Assembly: GCF_018324205.1 (NCBI RefSeq)
Contig: NZ_AP023356.1
Coordinates: forward strand, 3,737,501 to 3,801,500
DNA length: 64,000 nt
Origin: Actinoplanes ianthinogenes
GTDB lineage: Bacteria; Actinomycetota; Actinomycetes; Mycobacteriales; Micromonosporaceae
Direction of reading: 5' to 3'
Both the position numbers and the translations under genes were made by a program. Each line of letters begins with the position of its first letter. Within the stretch, counting starts at the first letter, position 1. The notes beneath the pieces were generated by a model. That model saw nothing but the letters and a program-made list of their open reading frames with translations. It was not told the origin of the DNA and searched no databases. Shown piece after piece: positions 1 to 10,048 of the stretch.

Positions 1-712
1 CCAGGACCCGCCGGTCCGCGCCCGCGGCCGGCCGCAACGCCGGCGCGGTGATCACGGTGATCGTCGTGCGGCGCGTGCGGGCGATCCGGCGGATCGAGTC
101 GAGCAGCGTGTCGTCGCCGATGAACGACGCCTCGGCGGTGTCGTAGGAGATCGAGGCCGGCACCACCGGGGCGCCCGCGTCGATCGCCGACTGGAAGAAC
201 GCGGGGCGGAAGTCGCCACGCTCGGCCCCGCAGTACGTCGTGCCCTCCGGGAACACCGCGACCGACCGGCCGGCCCGCAGCGCGGCCGTCACCTCGCCCA
301 CCGTCTCCGGCAGCGACCGCGGCCGCCCACGGTCGACGAAGATCGTGCCGATCCGGCCGGCCAGTTCGCCCACCGCCGGCCAGGCCCGCACGTCGTGCTT
401 GGCCACCAGGTGTGCCGGCGTCACCGCCACCAGCGCCAGGATGTCCAGCCAGGAGATGTGGTTGGCGACCAGCAGGCTGCCCGGGCGCGGCGCCGGGCCG
501 CGCACCACCAGCCGTACCCCGAGCACCGCGAGCAGCGCGCGGGCCAGGGCGCGCAGCACGACGCCGCCGAGCATCGCCGGCAGCAGGCCGATCAGCAGCA
601 CGCCGAACACCGCGGCCACCCGCAGGCCGGCCGTCCACCGGGTGGCGTGCGGCCCGGCGCCCGACCGGCACCGGTCGCCGCACGCCGAGACCGGCTGCCA
701 GAGCGCGGTCAT
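1..712 (-). CDS. PlsC-like 1-acyl-glycerol-3-phosphate acyltransferase, 3' end outside window
   Basis: A membrane-associated lysophospholipid acyltransferase. The reading frame starts at an ATG at 712 and is still open at base 1, so only about 237 codons are seen. After a hydrophobic stretch (residues ~32-50) comes the family's HX4D catalytic motif, NHISWLD at residues ~84-90, then FPEGTT at ~154-159, which binds the glycerophosphate substrate. The ATG overlaps the stop of the upstream GNAT gene by 4 bases (ATGA), so the two are probably translationally coupled. The pairing resembles OlsB-OlsA of ornithine lipid synthesis. It could instead be a phosphatidic acid synthase or a general acyltransferase. 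The family call is firm and the substrate is unknown. Confidence 0.88.
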   Translation of the reverse strand, partial: MTALWQPVSACGDRCRSGAGPHATRWTAGLRVAAVFGVLLIGLLPAMLGGVVLRALARALLAVLGVRLVVRGPAPRPGSLLVANHISWLDILALVAVTPAHLVAKHDVRAWPAVGELAGRIGTIFVDRGRPRSLPETVGEVTAALRAGRSVAVFPEGTTYCGAERGDFRPAFFQSAIDAGAPVVPASISYDTAEASFIGDDTLLDSIRRIARTRRTTITVITAPALRPAAGADRRVL

Positions 713-1470
713 CGGGTCGCTCCGAGGAAGTGCCGACGGTACCGCGGGTCCAGCCGGTCCATCGAGAACAGCACGTAGAAGTCCACGCAGTCGAAGTCCG
801 GGTCGTACGCCGGCTCGCCGCAGATCCAGCTGCCCAGCCGCAGATAGCCCTTGAGCAGCGGGGGCACCGCCACCTTGGGGTCCGGCGTCAGGCCCGCCGG
901 GACCGTCCACGGGTGGCGCGGGCGGATCCGCAGCGCCGGCGGGGCCAGGTGCTTGGCGTTGATCCGCTCCCGGACGCCGGCCGCGGTGATCCCGCCGTCG
1001 GCCAGCGGCACCGAGGCGCAGCCGCCGAGCCAGCGCAGGTTGTTCAGGTGCAGGTAGCGGGCGATGCCGCTCCACATCAGGTTCATCACCGCGCCGGAGC
1101 GGTGGTCCGGGTGCACGCAGGAGCGGCCGATCTCCACCAGCTGGTCGCGCAGCGGGCGCAGGGCGCTCAGGTCGAACTCGGTGTCGGCGTACCGCCGGCC
1201 GGCCAGCTCGGCGGCGCGCGGCGGGAGCATCCGGTAGGTGCCGACCACGTCCCCGGTCGCGTCGTCGCGCACGATGAGGTGGTCGCAGTAGGCGTCGAAC
1301 TCGTCCACGTCGCGTCCGTCGGCCGCGGTCGTGAGGGTCGCTCCGAGCTCGCCGGCGAAGACGTCGTGACGGAGTCGCTGCGCGGCCTCGACCTGACCGG
1401 TCTCGTCCGCGATGAGGAGGGTGTAGCCGCTGGTCCCGGTGGGTGCGGCGGCCGTCATCAGAACTGCCAT
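709..1470 (-). CDS. GNAT-family N-acyltransferase, OlsB/hemolysin-like
   Basis: A 253-residue acyltransferase of the Acetyltransf_5 type, the family of OlsB, which transfers an acyl group to ornithine, and of N-acyl amino acid synthases. The conserved centre is VEIGRSCVHPDHRSG near residues 140-155, followed by a hydrophobic-aromatic C-terminal half ending in FSMDRLDPRYRRHFLG. The frame is open upstream to 2238 but the family match begins at MAVLMTAAA, so the start is placed at 1470; a second ATG lies 12 bases downstream. Its stop overlaps the PlsC-like start by 4 bases. The pair could make an ornithine-type or other acylated amino acid lipid. This is inferred from family and arrangement only. 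Confidence 0.8.
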   Translation of the reverse strand: MAVLMTAAAPTGTSGYTLLIADETGQVEAAQRLRHDVFAGELGATLTTAADGRDVDEFDAYCDHLIVRDDATGDVVGTYRMLPPRAAELAGRRYADTEFDLSALRPLRDQLVEIGRSCVHPDHRSGAVMNLMWSGIARYLHLNNLRWLGGCASVPLADGGITAAGVRERINAKHLAPPALRIRPRHPWTVPAGLTPDPKVAVPPLLKGYLRLGSWICGEPAYDPDFDCVDFYVLFSMDRLDPRYRRHFLGATR

Positions 1471-1563
1471 GTGACCTGTGTAAGGGTGACACCTGCCGAT
1501 GGCGTGTCGCTTCAGGTGGCGATGTGTGGCCGGTGGATGAACGGCTTGTGCGATGGTCGTGGG

Positions 1564-2202
1564 ATGCGCATCCCGGCACGGTTCAACGGCCCGCCCGGCA
1601 CCGGAAACGGCGGGTGGTGCGCGGGCGTCTTCGCGTCCGCCGCGGGTGCGGACCAGGTGACGCTCCGCCTGCCGCCACCCCTGGAGACCGACCTCGAGAT
1701 CAAAGACCGATTTGTGTACGCCGACAGCCGCGTGATCGCCGAGCTGGGCGAGGGCGACCCCGGCCCGGGCGTCGACCCGGTCCCCTGGGACACCGCGGTC
1801 GCCGCCTCCCGCCACTACCCCGGCTTCACCGCCCACCCGTTCCCCACCTGTTTCGTCTGCGGCCCGGAGCGCGCCGAGGGCGACGGTCTGCGGATCTTCC
1901 CGGGCCGGCTGCCGGACGGCCGGACGGCGGCGCCGTGGACCGCCCCGGACGAGGTGTCGGCGCCGCTGGTGTGGGCCGCGCTGGACTGCCCGGGCGGCTG
2001 GGCGGCGATCCGCGAGGACCGGGCGTTCGTGCTGGGCCGGATCACGGTGACGGTGGACGCCCTGCCGGTCCCGGGCGACCACTATGTGATCACCGGCGCG
2101 GTGGCACATCTCACCGGCCGCAAGGCGCTGGTCGACTCGGCGCTGCACGATGCGGCCGGTCAGCGCCTCGCGGCCGCCCGTGCGACGTGGATCCAGGTCT
2201 AG
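1564..2202 (+). CDS. Hotdog/thioesterase-like conserved protein
   Basis: A protein of about 212 residues with no signal peptide. The central HPFPTCFVCGP segment, followed by a GDGLRIFPG stretch, resembles an actinobacterial family related to hotdog-fold thioesterases, and the C-terminal half (ALDCPGGWAA, then LGRITVTV) fits that fold. No clear catalytic residue can be named. The start is uncertain: ATGs at 1522 and 1564 are in frame, and 1564 is preferred because the family begins near MRIPARFNGPPG. No convincing ribosome binding site precedes either. It is divergent from the GNAT/PlsC pair and followed by kgd. A role in acyl-CoA hydrolysis is a guess. Confidence 0.6.
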   Translation: MRIPARFNGPPGTGNGGWCAGVFASAAGADQVTLRLPPPLETDLEIKDRFVYADSRVIAELGEGDPGPGVDPVPWDTAVAASRHYPGFTAHPFPTCFVCGPERAEGDGLRIFPGRLPDGRTAAPWTAPDEVSAPLVWAALDCPGGWAAIREDRAFVLGRITVTVDALPVPGDHYVITGAVAHLTGRKALVDSALHDAAGQRLAAARATWIQV

Positions 2203-2276
2203 TCCCGCGGGCACGGTCCGCGGGAGGTGGTAGGTCACAGAGCGGACGTCCGGGCGGATGGCGCACGCGCACGGCG

Positions 2277-2317
2277 TAGCCTGGTACCGGATCCTAGCCC
2301 GTCCCGCGTGACGGAGA
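2277..2317 (+). promoter_or_regulatory. Probable kgd promoter -10 and ribosome binding site
   Basis: A TAGCCT hexamer at 2277-2282 fits an actinobacterial -10 element, with transcription expected near 2289. GGAGAAG at 2313-2319 is the ribosome binding site serving the GTG at 2324 or the ATG at 2327. No clear -35 is seen. Confidence 0.4.
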
Positions 2318-2323
2318 AGTCAC

Positions 2324-5300
2324 GTGATGACAAACACGGTGAAAGAGGCGAACGCGGCAGTGTCGACGCAGCAGACTTCGCAGGACAATCCACTCGCGGA
2401 TTTCGGTCCCAACGAGTGGATCGTCGACGAGATGTACCAGCGATACCTGGCCGATCCGACCAGCGTCGACCCCGCTTGGCACGATTTCTTCGCGGACTAC
2501 AAGCCGGCGATGGCCTCGGGCTCGATCGTGACGCCGGACGAGGCGACCGCGGCCAACGCGACGAAGTCGGCCGCCGCGGCCGGCACCGACGCGCCCGCCG
2601 CGGCCACGGTGGCGCCGGCCAAGCCGGTCACCCCGCCCACCCCGGCGAAAAAGGCGGAGCCGGCCAAGGCCGCGCCCAAGCCCGCGGCCCAGGCGGCGCC
2701 GGCCGGCGCCAAGACCACGGTGCTGCGCGGCGTGGCCGCCAAGATCGTGCAGAACATGGAGGCCTCGCTCCAGGTCCCCACCGCCACCTCGGTGCGCGCG
2801 GTGCCGGCGAAGCTGATGATCGACAACCGCATCGTGATCAACAACCACCTCTCCCGCGGGCGGGGCGGCAAGGTCAGCTTCACCCACCTGATCGGCTGGG
2901 CCCTGGTTCGCGCGGTCGTCGCGCACCCGGAGATGAACAACATCTACGCCGAGATCGACGGCAAGCCCACCCTGGTGCAGCCGGAGCACATCAACCTCGG
3001 CATCGCGATCGACCTGGCCAAGAAGGACGGTTCCCGCACCCTGGTGGTGCCGTCCATCAAGAACTGCGAGGAGATGGACTTCCGGCAGTTCCACCAGGCG
3101 TACGAGGACGTGGTCCGCCGCGCCCGGCGCAACGAGCTGACCATGGACGACTACTCCGGGACCACGATCTCGCTGACCAACCCGGGCGGCATCGGCACGG
3201 TCCACTCCATCCCCCGCCTGATGACCGGGCAGAGCGCGATCATCGGCGTCGGCGCCCTGGAGTACCCGGCGCCCTACTCCGGGATGAGCGACGAGACCCT
3301 GACCGACCACGGCGTCAGCAAGGTCACCACGCTGACCAGCACGTACGACCACCGGGTCATCCAGGGCGCGCAGTCCGGCGAGTTCCTCAAGGTGATGCAC
3401 GAGCTGCTGCTCGGCGGGCACGACTTCTACGACGACATCTTCACCTCGCTGCGGATTCCGTACGAGCCGGTGCGCTGGGTGCGCGACGTGGCCCGGACCT
3501 CCGAGGGGCAGATCGACAAGGCCGCGCGGGTGATCGAGCTGATCCACGCGTACCGGGTGCGCGGGCACCTGATGGCCGACACCGACCCGCTCGAGTTCAT
3601 CATCCGCAAGCACCCCGACCTGGACGTGCTCCAGCACGGGCTGACCCTGTGGGACCTGGACCGCACCTTCCCGGTCGGCGGCTTCGCCGGCAAGCAGAAG
3701 ATGAAGCTGCGCGACGTGCTCGGCGTGCTGCGCGACACCTACTGCCGCCGGGTCGGCATCGAGTACATGCACATCCAGGACCCGGAGGAGCGCCGCTGGA
3801 TCCAGGAGCGCATCGAGGTCAAGTACACCAAGCCGGACACCGACGAGCAGAAGCACATCCTGCTCCGGCTCAACCGGGCCGAGGCCTTCGAGACGTTCCT
3901 GCAGACGAAGTACGTGGGGCAGAAACGGTTCTCGCTGGAGGGCGGCGAGTCGCTGATCCCGCTGCTCGACGCGGTGCTGCAGTCCTCCGCCGAGGCGGGG
4001 CTGGACGAGATGGTGATCGGCATGGCCCACCGGGGCCGGCTGAACGTGCTCACCAACATCGTCGGCAAGCCGTACGAAAAGCTCTTCAATGAATTCGAAG
4101 GCTGGATGGACCCGAAGTCGGCGCACGGCTCCGGCGACGTGAAATACCACCTGGGTCAGACCGGGAAATACACCACGCCGGACGGCGAGCACTCGACCAC
4201 GGTCAGCGTGGTGGCCAACCCGTCGCACCTGGAGGCCGTCGACCCGGTGCTGGAGGGCATCGTCCGGGCCAAGCAGGACCGCCTGGACCTGGGCCTGCAC
4301 GGCTACACGGTGCTGCCGGTGCTGGTGCACGGCGACGCCGCGTTCGCCGGCCAGGGCGTGGTCGCCGAGACGCTCAACCTCTCCCAGCTGCGCGGTTACC
4401 GCACCGGTGGCACGGTCCACGTGATCGTGAACAACCAGGTCGGCTTCACCACCGCGCCGGAGTACAGCCGCTCGTCGATGTACTCGACCGACGTGGCCCG
4501 GATGATCCAGGCCCCGATCTTCCACGTGAACGGCGACGACCCCGAGGCCGTGGTCCGGGTCGCGAAACTGGCCTTCGAGTACCGCCAGGCGTTCAACAAG
4601 GACGTCGTGATCGACATGATCTGCTACCGCCGCCGCGGGCACAACGAGGGCGACGACCCGTCGATGACCAACCCGCGGATGTACCAGATCATCGACACCA
4701 AGCGCAGCGTGCGGAAGCTCTACACCGAGGAGCTGATCGGCCGCGGCGACATCACGGTGCAGGACGCCGAGGAGCAGCTGCGCGACTACCAGTCCCGGCT
4801 CGAGGAGGTCTTCAAGGCCACCCGGGACACGGTCAAGAACCCGCCGCGGCCGCACATCATCGCCGAGGAGCCGGAGCCCGAGGTGGAGACCAAGGTCGAC
4901 GCCGACACGGTGCGCGCGGTCGGCCAGGCGCACATCGAGCTGCCGGACGGCTTCACCCCGCACAAGCGGGTGCAGCAGCTGCTCGACCGGCGCGCCAAGA
5001 TGTCCAGCGACGGCGGCATCGACTGGGGCTTCGGTGAGCTGATCGCGTTCGGCTCGCTGCTCGCCCAGGGCGTCACCGTCCGGCTCGCCGGGCAGGACTC
5101 GCGCCGGGGCACGTTCACCTCGCGGCACGCCGCGATCGTGGACTCGCAGACCGGCAAGGACTTCCTGCCGATCAGCACCCTGGCCACCGGCAACGCCCGG
5201 TTCTTCGTGCACGACTCGCTGCTCTCCGAGTACGCCGCGATGGGCTTCGAGTACGGCTACTCGGTGGAGAACCCGGACGCGCTGGTCCTCTGGGAGGCCC

Positions 5301-6058
5301 AGTTCGGTGACTTCGTCAACGGCGCCCAGTCGATCGTGGACGAGTTCCTCTCCTCCGGCGAGGTGAAGTGGGGCCAGCAGTCGTCGCTGGTGCTGCTGCT
5401 CCCGCACGGCATGGAGGGCCAGGGCCCGGACCACTCGTCCGGCCGGCCGGAGCGCTTCCTCCAGCTCTGCGCCCAGGACAACATGCGGGTGGCGAACCCG
5501 ACCACCCCGGCGAACTACTTCCACCTGCTGCGCCGCCAGGCCCTGTCCAGCAAGCGCAAGCCGCTGGTGGTCTTCTCGCCGAAATCGCTGCTGCGGCACA
5601 AGCTCGCCGTGTCGCCGGTGGCCGACTTCACCACCGGCACGTTCCAGCCGGTCCTCGGTGACGCCGGGATCAACGGCCAGCCGCTGGACGCCGGCTCGGT
5701 GAAGCGGGTGCTGCTCTGCTCCGGCAAGGTCTACTACGACCTGTTCCAGGCCCGGGCCGAGCGGGGCAACACCGACACCGCGATCATCCGGATGGAGCAG
5801 ATCTACCCGCTGCCCGTCGAGGAGCTCAAGGCGATCCTGGCGCAGTACCCGAACGCCGAGGACTTCGCCTGGGTCCAGGAGGAGCCGGCCAACCAGGGCG
5901 CCTGGTCGTTCGTGGCGCTCAACCTGCTGGAGCACCTGGAGGGCGTCCGGCTGCGCCGGATCTCCCGCCCGGCCGCGGCCGCTCCGGCGGTCGGCTCGGC
6001 CAAGATGCACGAGGCCGAGCAGCAGGCGCTGATCGAGGCGTCGCTGCCGCGCCCGTAA
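2324..6058 (+). CDS. kgd: Multifunctional 2-oxoglutarate metabolism enzyme (E1/E2 fusion, decarboxylase/dehydrogenase)
   Basis: A 1244-residue TCA-cycle enzyme. It decarboxylates 2-oxoglutarate with thiamine diphosphate and, as part of the actinobacterial KDH complex, passes the succinyl group on. Order of parts: an E1 N-terminal segment ([16 protein letters not shown], ~28-45), an Ala/Pro/Lys-rich linker (~70-125), an E2-type succinyltransferase domain with [16 protein letters not shown] (~339-355), then the E1 dehydrogenase with [36 protein letters not shown] and [13 protein letters not shown]. There is no lipoyl domain, as in M. tuberculosis Kgd, which it matches along its whole length (1231 residues there). 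GTG 2324 and ATG 2327 are both possible starts. A strong terminator follows. Confidence 0.97.
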   Translation: MMTNTVKEANAAVSTQQTSQDNPLADFGPNEWIVDEMYQRYLADPTSVDPAWHDFFADYKPAMASGSIVTPDEATAANATKSAAAAGTDAPAAATVAPAKPVTPPTPAKKAEPAKAAPKPAAQAAPAGAKTTVLRGVAAKIVQNMEASLQVPTATSVRAVPAKLMIDNRIVINNHLSRGRGGKVSFTHLIGWALVRAVVAHPEMNNIYAEIDGKPTLVQPEHINLGIAIDLAKKDGSRTLVVPSIKNCEEMDFRQFHQAYEDVVRRARRNELTMDDYSGTTISLTNPGGIGTVHSIPRLMTGQSAIIGVGALEYPAPYSGMSDETLTDHGVSKVTTLTSTYDHRVIQGAQSGEFLKVMHELLLGGHDFYDDIFTSLRIPYEPVRWVRDVARTSEGQIDKAARVIELIHAYRVRGHLMADTDPLEFIIRKHPDLDVLQHGLTLWDLDRTFPVGGFAGKQKMKLRDVLGVLRDTYCRRVGIEYMHIQDPEERRWIQERIEVKYTKPDTDEQKHILLRLNRAEAFETFLQTKYVGQKRFSLEGGESLIPLLDAVLQSSAEAGLDEMVIGMAHRGRLNVLTNIVGKPYEKLFNEFEGWMDPKSAHGSGDVKYHLGQTGKYTTPDGEHSTTVSVVANPSHLEAVDPVLEGIVRAKQDRLDLGLHGYTVLPVLVHGDAAFAGQGVVAETLNLSQLRGYRTGGTVHVIVNNQVGFTTAPEYSRSSMYSTDVARMIQAPIFHVNGDDPEAVVRVAKLAFEYRQAFNKDVVIDMICYRRRGHNEGDDPSMTNPRMYQIIDTKRSVRKLYTEELIGRGDITVQDAEEQLRDYQSRLEEVFKATRDTVKNPPRPHIIAEEPEPEVETKVDADTVRAVGQAHIELPDGFTPHKRVQQLLDRRAKMSSDGGIDWGFGELIAFGSLLAQGVTVRLAGQDSRRGTFTSRHAAIVDSQTGKDFLPISTLATGNARFFVHDSLLSEYAAMGFEYGYSVENPDALVLWEAQFGDFVNGAQSIVDEFLSSGEVKWGQQSSLVLLLPHGMEGQGPDHSSGRPERFLQLCAQDNMRVANPTTPANYFHLLRRQALSSKRKPLVVFSPKSLLRHKLAVSPVADFTTGTFQPVLGDAGINGQPLDAGSVKRVLLCSGKVYYDLFQARAERGNTDTAIIRMEQIYPLPVEELKAILAQYPNAEDFAWVQEEPANQGAWSFVALNLLEHLEGVRLRRISRPAAAAPAVGSAKMHEAEQQALIEASLPRP

Positions 6059-6069
6059 GGGTTCCCGGA

Positions 6070-6105
6070 AAGGGGCCGCTCCGCTCGCGCGGGGCGGCCC
6101 CTTTT
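6070..6105 (+). terminator. Rho-independent terminator after kgd
   Basis: GGGGCCGC at 6072-6079 pairs with GCGGCCCC at 6094-6101 and is followed directly by TTTT. The stop codon of kgd is 12 bases upstream. Confidence 0.85.
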
Positions 6106-6110
6106 ACGAT
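6105..6110 (+). promoter_or_regulatory. -10 element of a leaderless gene
   Basis: TACGAT ends 6 bases before the ATG at 6117, so transcription should begin at or next to the start codon. It overlaps the T-run of the kgd terminator. Confidence 0.5.
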
Positions 6111-6116
6111 TCGAGG

Positions 6117-6293
6117 ATGTACTTCACTGATCGGGGCATCGAGGAGCTGGTCCAGCGGCGCGGCGAGGAGACCGTGACCCTGGAGTGGCTCGGCGAGCAG
6201 CTGCGCACCTTCGTCGACCTGCACCCGGAGTTCGAGACGCCGATCGAGCGGCTCGCCACCTGGCTCGCCCGCGACGACGAGGACGAGGACTGA
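6117..6293 (+). CDS. DUF6104-like small conserved protein
   Basis: A 58-residue acidic protein: MYFTDRGIEELVQRRGEE at the N-terminus, a central LEWLGEQLRTFVDLHPEFE, and an Asp/Glu tail (DDEDED). It matches my recollection of the actinobacterial DUF6104 family, whose members have this length and often follow kgd/sucA. There is no signal peptide or membrane segment, so it is presumably cytoplasmic. No biochemical role is known to me. The -10 hexamer lies 6 bases before the ATG with no room for a ribosome binding site, indicating a leaderless mRNA. Confidence 0.82.
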   Translation: MYFTDRGIEELVQRRGEETVTLEWLGEQLRTFVDLHPEFETPIERLATWLARDDEDED

Positions 6294-6350
6294 CGGACCG
6301 CTTGTCCGTCGTCGCGGGTCCGGCCTTGGCGGGAGCGTGCACGGCTTGGC

Positions 6351-6356
6351 TAGGGT
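6351..6356 (+). promoter_or_regulatory. -10 element of a leaderless gene
   Basis: TAGGGT ends 7 bases before the ATG at 6364. No ribosome binding site lies between. Confidence 0.4.
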
Positions 6357-6363
6357 CGGGCGC

Positions 6364-6522
6364 ATGTCTGATAACCGCGTCGACCCGGGTGGCAACACCG
6401 AGGCGTTCCGGGCCTTCACCCGCACGCCGGAAACCCCCGCGCCGTCCAAGGCGCCCTACGTGATCGGCGGTGTGGTCGCCGTCGCCCTCATCGCTCTGAT
6501 CGCCTGGCTCGCCTTCTCCTGA
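6364..6522 (+). CDS. Small single-pass membrane protein
   Basis: A 52-residue protein with a polar N-terminus (MSDNRVDPGGNTEAFRAF), a Pro-rich linker, and one C-terminal transmembrane helix (VIGGVVAVALIALIAWLAF, ~33-51) that runs almost to the end. It is probably tail-anchored with the N-terminus in the cytoplasm. An upstream in-frame ATG at 6337 is less likely because TAGGGT fits a leaderless start at 6364. It is convergent with ackA, whose stop is 21 bases away. I do not recognise the family. Confidence 0.6.
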   Translation: MSDNRVDPGGNTEAFRAFTRTPETPAPSKAPYVIGGVVAVALIALIAWLAFS

Positions 6523-6543
6523 TCGAAGTCCCCGCCGGCGCGC

Positions 6544-7659
6544 TCAACCCTCCAGGGACAGCGCCCGGCGGGACTCGTTCGCGATCTCCCGCTCCTCGTC
6601 GGTCGGGACCACGCACACCGCGATCGGCGCCCCGTCCGGCGAGATGATCAGCTCCCCCGCCTCGTTGCGCGCCGGGTCGACGCTGATCCCGAGCGGTTCC
6701 AGCCCCTCCAGCGCGGCGGCCCGGACCACCGCGGAGCGCTCGCCCACCCCGGCGGTGAAGGTGATCGCGTCCACCCGCCCCAGCACCGCGAGGTAGGACC
6801 CGACGTACTCACGCAGCCGCCGGGCGTAGATCGCGAAGGCCAGCGCGGCCTCCTCGTCCCCGGCCGCGCGCCGGTCGAGCACCGATCGCATGTCGTTGTC
6901 CCCGGTCAGCCCGAGCAGGCCGCCGCGGCGGGTCAGCGACTCCTCGATCTCGTCCAGTCCCAGCCCGCCCACCCGGTGCAGGTGGAAGATCAGGCTCGGG
7001 TCGACGTCCCCGGACCGGGTGCCCATCACCAGGCCGGGCAGCGGGGTCATCCCCATCGAGGTGGCCTCGCACCGGCCACCGCGCACCGCGGCCGCGCTCG
7101 CCCCGTTCCCCAGATGCAGCGTGATCACATTGGTGCCGGCCACCGGCTTGCCGAGGATCCGGGCGGTCTCCCGCGAGACGTACGCGTGCGACGTCCCGTG
7201 GAACCCGTACCGCCGCAGCCCGTACCGTCGCGCCAGCTCCCGGTCGACCGCCCAGAGCACCCCCTCCGGCGGGATCGTCGCGTGGAACGCCGTGTCGAAG
7301 ACCGCCACCTGCGGCACGTCCGGCAGCAGTTTGCGGGCCACCCGGATGCCGGTCAGCGCGCCCGGGTTGTGCAGCGGCGCCAGCGGGATCAGCTCCTCGA
7401 CCGCGGCCACCACCTCGTCGGTGATCACCGTCGACGCGGTGAACCGCTCGCCGCCGTGCACCACCCGGTGCCCGACCGCGGCCAGCCCGCTCAGGTCCAG
7501 CCGGTCCAGCAGGTCCCGCAGCGCCGAGAGGTGGTCGGCCGCCTCGCCGCCGTCCTCCCCGATCCGCTCCACGTGGCCCTTCGCGGTGACGTCGTCGCCG
7601 TCGAACAGCTTGTAGCGCACCGACGAGGAGCCGCAGTTGAGCACCAGCACCCGGGTCAT
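6544..7659 (-). CDS. ackA: Acetate kinase
   Basis: Interconverts acetyl phosphate plus ADP with acetate plus ATP in the cytoplasm. The 371-residue protein shows the ASKHA-fold markers: VLNCGSSSVRYKLF at the N-terminus, GHRVVHGG (~60-67), FDTAFHATIP (~120-129), RRYGFHGTSH (~148-157), HLGNGAS (~181-187) and the C-terminal TAGVGERSA. It is somewhat shorter than the usual ~400 residues, mainly from a compact region after residue 30, but no motif is missing. The ATG overlaps the pta stop by 4 bases, so pta-ackA form a coupled operon. Confidence 0.96.
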   Translation of the reverse strand: MTRVLVLNCGSSSVRYKLFDGDDVTAKGHVERIGEDGGEAADHLSALRDLLDRLDLSGLAAVGHRVVHGGERFTASTVITDEVVAAVEELIPLAPLHNPGALTGIRVARKLLPDVPQVAVFDTAFHATIPPEGVLWAVDRELARRYGLRRYGFHGTSHAYVSRETARILGKPVAGTNVITLHLGNGASAAAVRGGRCEATSMGMTPLPGLVMGTRSGDVDPSLIFHLHRVGGLGLDEIEESLTRRGGLLGLTGDNDMRSVLDRRAAGDEEAALAFAIYARRLREYVGSYLAVLGRVDAITFTAGVGERSAVVRAAALEGLEPLGISVDPARNEAGELIISPDGAPIAVCVVPTDEEREIANESRRALSLEG

Positions 7660-9716
7660 TTCGCTCCCGCCTGGATCGCCGTGATGGCCACGGTGTTGAT
7701 GATGTCCTTGACCGTCGCGCCCCGGGACAGGTCGTTCACCGGACGGCGCAGGCCCTGCATGACCGGGCCGACCGCGACCGCGTTCGCCGACCGCTGCACG
7801 GCCTTGTACGTGTTGTTGCCGGTGTTCAGGTCGGGGAAGACGAACACCGTCGCCTGCCCGGCCACGGTGCTGCCGGGCAGCTTGGCGGCCGCCACCGCCG
7901 GGTCGACCGCCGCGTCGTACTGGATCGGGCCCTCCACCGGCAGGTCCGGGCGGCGTTCCCGGACCAGGGCGGTGGCCGCCGCGACCTTCTCCACGTCGGC
8001 GCCCGCCCCGGACTTGCCGGTCGAGTAGGAGAGCATCGCCACCCGCGGCTCGATGCCGAACGCGGCCGCGGTCTTCGCCGAGGAGAGCGCGATGTCGGCG
8101 AGCTGGGCGGCGTCCGGGTCGGGGTTGACCGCGCAGTCGCCGTAGACCAGCACCCGGTCGGCCAGCAGCATGAAGAACACACTGGACGCCACCGACACCT
8201 CGGGCACCGTCTTGATGATCTCGAAGGCCGGCCGGATGGTCGCCGCCGTGGTGTGCACCGAGCCGGAGACCATCCCGTCGGCCAGCCCGGCGGCGACCAT
8301 CATGGTGCCGAAGTAGTTGACGTCACGGACCACGTCGTACGCCAGATCCAGGGTGACCGCCCGCCCCTTGCGCAGCTCGGCGTACCGGGCGGCGAAGTCG
8401 TCGCGCCACTGGCTGGCGGCCGGGTCGATCAGCCGGGCGTCACCGATCTCCACACCCAGCTCCCGGGCCCGCCGGGTGATCTCGGCCGGGTCGCCGAGCA
8501 GGGTCAGATCGGCCACCCCGCGCCGCAGCAGCGTCTCGGTGGCCCGCAGGATCCGCTCCTCGGTGCCCTCCGGCAGCACCAGGTGCCGGCGGTCGGCGCG
8601 GGCCCGGTCGATCAGATCGTTCTCGAACATCAGCGGGGTGACCCGGGCCGAGCGGGCCACGTCGAGCACCGTGGAGAGCGCCCCGGTGTCCACGTGCGCC
8701 TCGAACGCGCCGAGCGCCGCCTGCACCTTGCGCGGCGTGCCGAGCTGCGCCTGGATCCGGTCGGACAGCGCGATGGTGTGGAAGCTGTCCGACTTGGTGA
8801 CCAGCATCGCCAGGCCGGTGTTGAGCCGCTCGATGACCCGGACGACTCGCGGGTCGGGCGGCTCGCCCAGGGTGAGCACCAGGCCGGCCAGGGTGACCGT
8901 GCCGGCCGCGTGCGCGGCGCTCGCGGCGACCAGCAGGTCGGCCCGGTCGCCCGGGGTGATCATGAGGGCCCCGTCGGTCAGGTGCTCCAGCACGGTCGGC
9001 ACGTGCGCGGCGCCGACCACGTAGTCCAGCACGTCCCGGTCGAGGGCGCCGGGCGCGCCGGACAGCACGGTGGCGTCGAGCGCCTCGGCGACCTCGCCCA
9101 CCGTCGGCGCGGCGATCACCGGCACCTCGGGGATCGCCCAGAACGGCACCGGCAGGTCCGGCGCCGGGCCGCCGACGGCGGACGGCGGCACCCGGTTCGC
9201 GATCACCGCGGCGACCGTGGCGCCGAGGTCGGCGAGCGAGTGGTAGGCGCTCCGCGCGGCCGCCGCCAGGGACTCCCCGCCGCGGACCACCGGGATCACC
9301 ACGCTGCCGAACTCGGTCGCCAGCCGGGCGTTGAAGGCCAACTCCCGGGGCAGCCCGTCGTGGTTCTCGTCGGTCTTGTCGGCGAAGTCGCTGCCGATGA
9401 TCACCACGGCGGCGCTCCGCCGCTCGACCGCCCGGTAACGCTCCACGATCCGGCCGATCAGCTCCTCCCGCCGGCCGTCCGCGACCAGCGCGGACGCCTC
9501 GGCGAGGGTGACACCGGAGGACTCCGCCACCGGCACCGGACCGGGATACCGCTCCCGGAAGCTGGTCAGCAACGGATCATGGTCGGCGTCCTGGACGAGC
9601 GGCCGGAACACCGACACCCCGGCGACCCGCCGGGACAGCAGCTCCACGATCCCCAGGGCCACCGTGCCCTTGCCGACACTCGGGCCCAAGCCCGCTACAT
9701 AGACACTGCGCGCCAC
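7656..9716 (-). CDS. pta: Phosphate acetyltransferase, long form
   Basis: Converts acetyl-CoA plus phosphate to acetyl phosphate and CoA, feeding AckA. At 686 residues it is the long, three-part form: an N-terminal BioD-like P-loop domain (VAGLGPSVGKGTVALG, ~8-23), a central DRTGG-type domain (~210-320), and the C-terminal PTA_PTB catalytic domain (~370-686). The catalytic domain contains VLPEGTEERILRA, SGSVHTTAATIRPA and YSTGKSGAG. The start is a GTG at 9716. Downstream ackA overlaps by 4 bases. A minisatellite and a broken oxidoreductase gene lie upstream. Confidence 0.96.
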   Translation of the reverse strand: MARSVYVAGLGPSVGKGTVALGIVELLSRRVAGVSVFRPLVQDADHDPLLTSFRERYPGPVPVAESSGVTLAEASALVADGRREELIGRIVERYRAVERRSAAVVIIGSDFADKTDENHDGLPRELAFNARLATEFGSVVIPVVRGGESLAAAARSAYHSLADLGATVAAVIANRVPPSAVGGPAPDLPVPFWAIPEVPVIAAPTVGEVAEALDATVLSGAPGALDRDVLDYVVGAAHVPTVLEHLTDGALMITPGDRADLLVAASAAHAAGTVTLAGLVLTLGEPPDPRVVRVIERLNTGLAMLVTKSDSFHTIALSDRIQAQLGTPRKVQAALGAFEAHVDTGALSTVLDVARSARVTPLMFENDLIDRARADRRHLVLPEGTEERILRATETLLRRGVADLTLLGDPAEITRRARELGVEIGDARLIDPAASQWRDDFAARYAELRKGRAVTLDLAYDVVRDVNYFGTMMVAAGLADGMVSGSVHTTAATIRPAFEIIKTVPEVSVASSVFFMLLADRVLVYGDCAVNPDPDAAQLADIALSSAKTAAAFGIEPRVAMLSYSTGKSGAGADVEKVAAATALVRERRPDLPVEGPIQYDAAVDPAVAAAKLPGSTVAGQATVFVFPDLNTGNNTYKAVQRSANAVAVGPVMQGLRRPVNDLSRGATVKDIINTVAITAIQAGAK

Positions 9717-9847
9717 GGACTCAAACTACCGGCACTCGATGACCAGCGCCGGGCCGAAAGTCCTCCAACAGACCACCCTCAGGTCACATCCACCGGTCCC
9801 GGTCCGCTTCCCTCCCGGCCCGCCGCTTTCCGGTACGCCCAACCACT

Positions 9848-10010
9848 GGCGCTCCGTCCCGCCCCGACCCGTCGCCATCCGGCACCCCCGGCCGCCGGCG
9901 CTCAGCCGCGCCCCCGGCCCATCGCCGTCCGGCACCCCCGGCCGCCGGCGCTCAGCCGCGCCCCGACCCATCGCCTTCCCACACCCACGCCGCCGGCGCT
10001 CAGCCGCGCC
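9848..10010. repeat. Imperfect ~50-bp tandem repeat
   Basis: The string GGCGCTC recurs at 9848, 9897, 9947 and near 9995, giving spacings of 49, 50 and about 48. Each unit continues with CAGCCGCGCC and a CCATCGCC element, becoming more diverged at both ends. The array fills most of the 332-base gap between pta and the oxidoreductase pseudogene. Nothing else is seen in that gap. Confidence 0.75.
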
Positions 10011-10048
10011 GTGACCCCGCCGCTGTCCAGCGCGCCAGCCGTCCGCGG

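Noticed and set aside
2294..6010. 1238-codon open frame antisense to kgd
   Set aside because: It is a shadow of the kgd codons (high GC at third positions). The sense protein matches Kgd over its full length.
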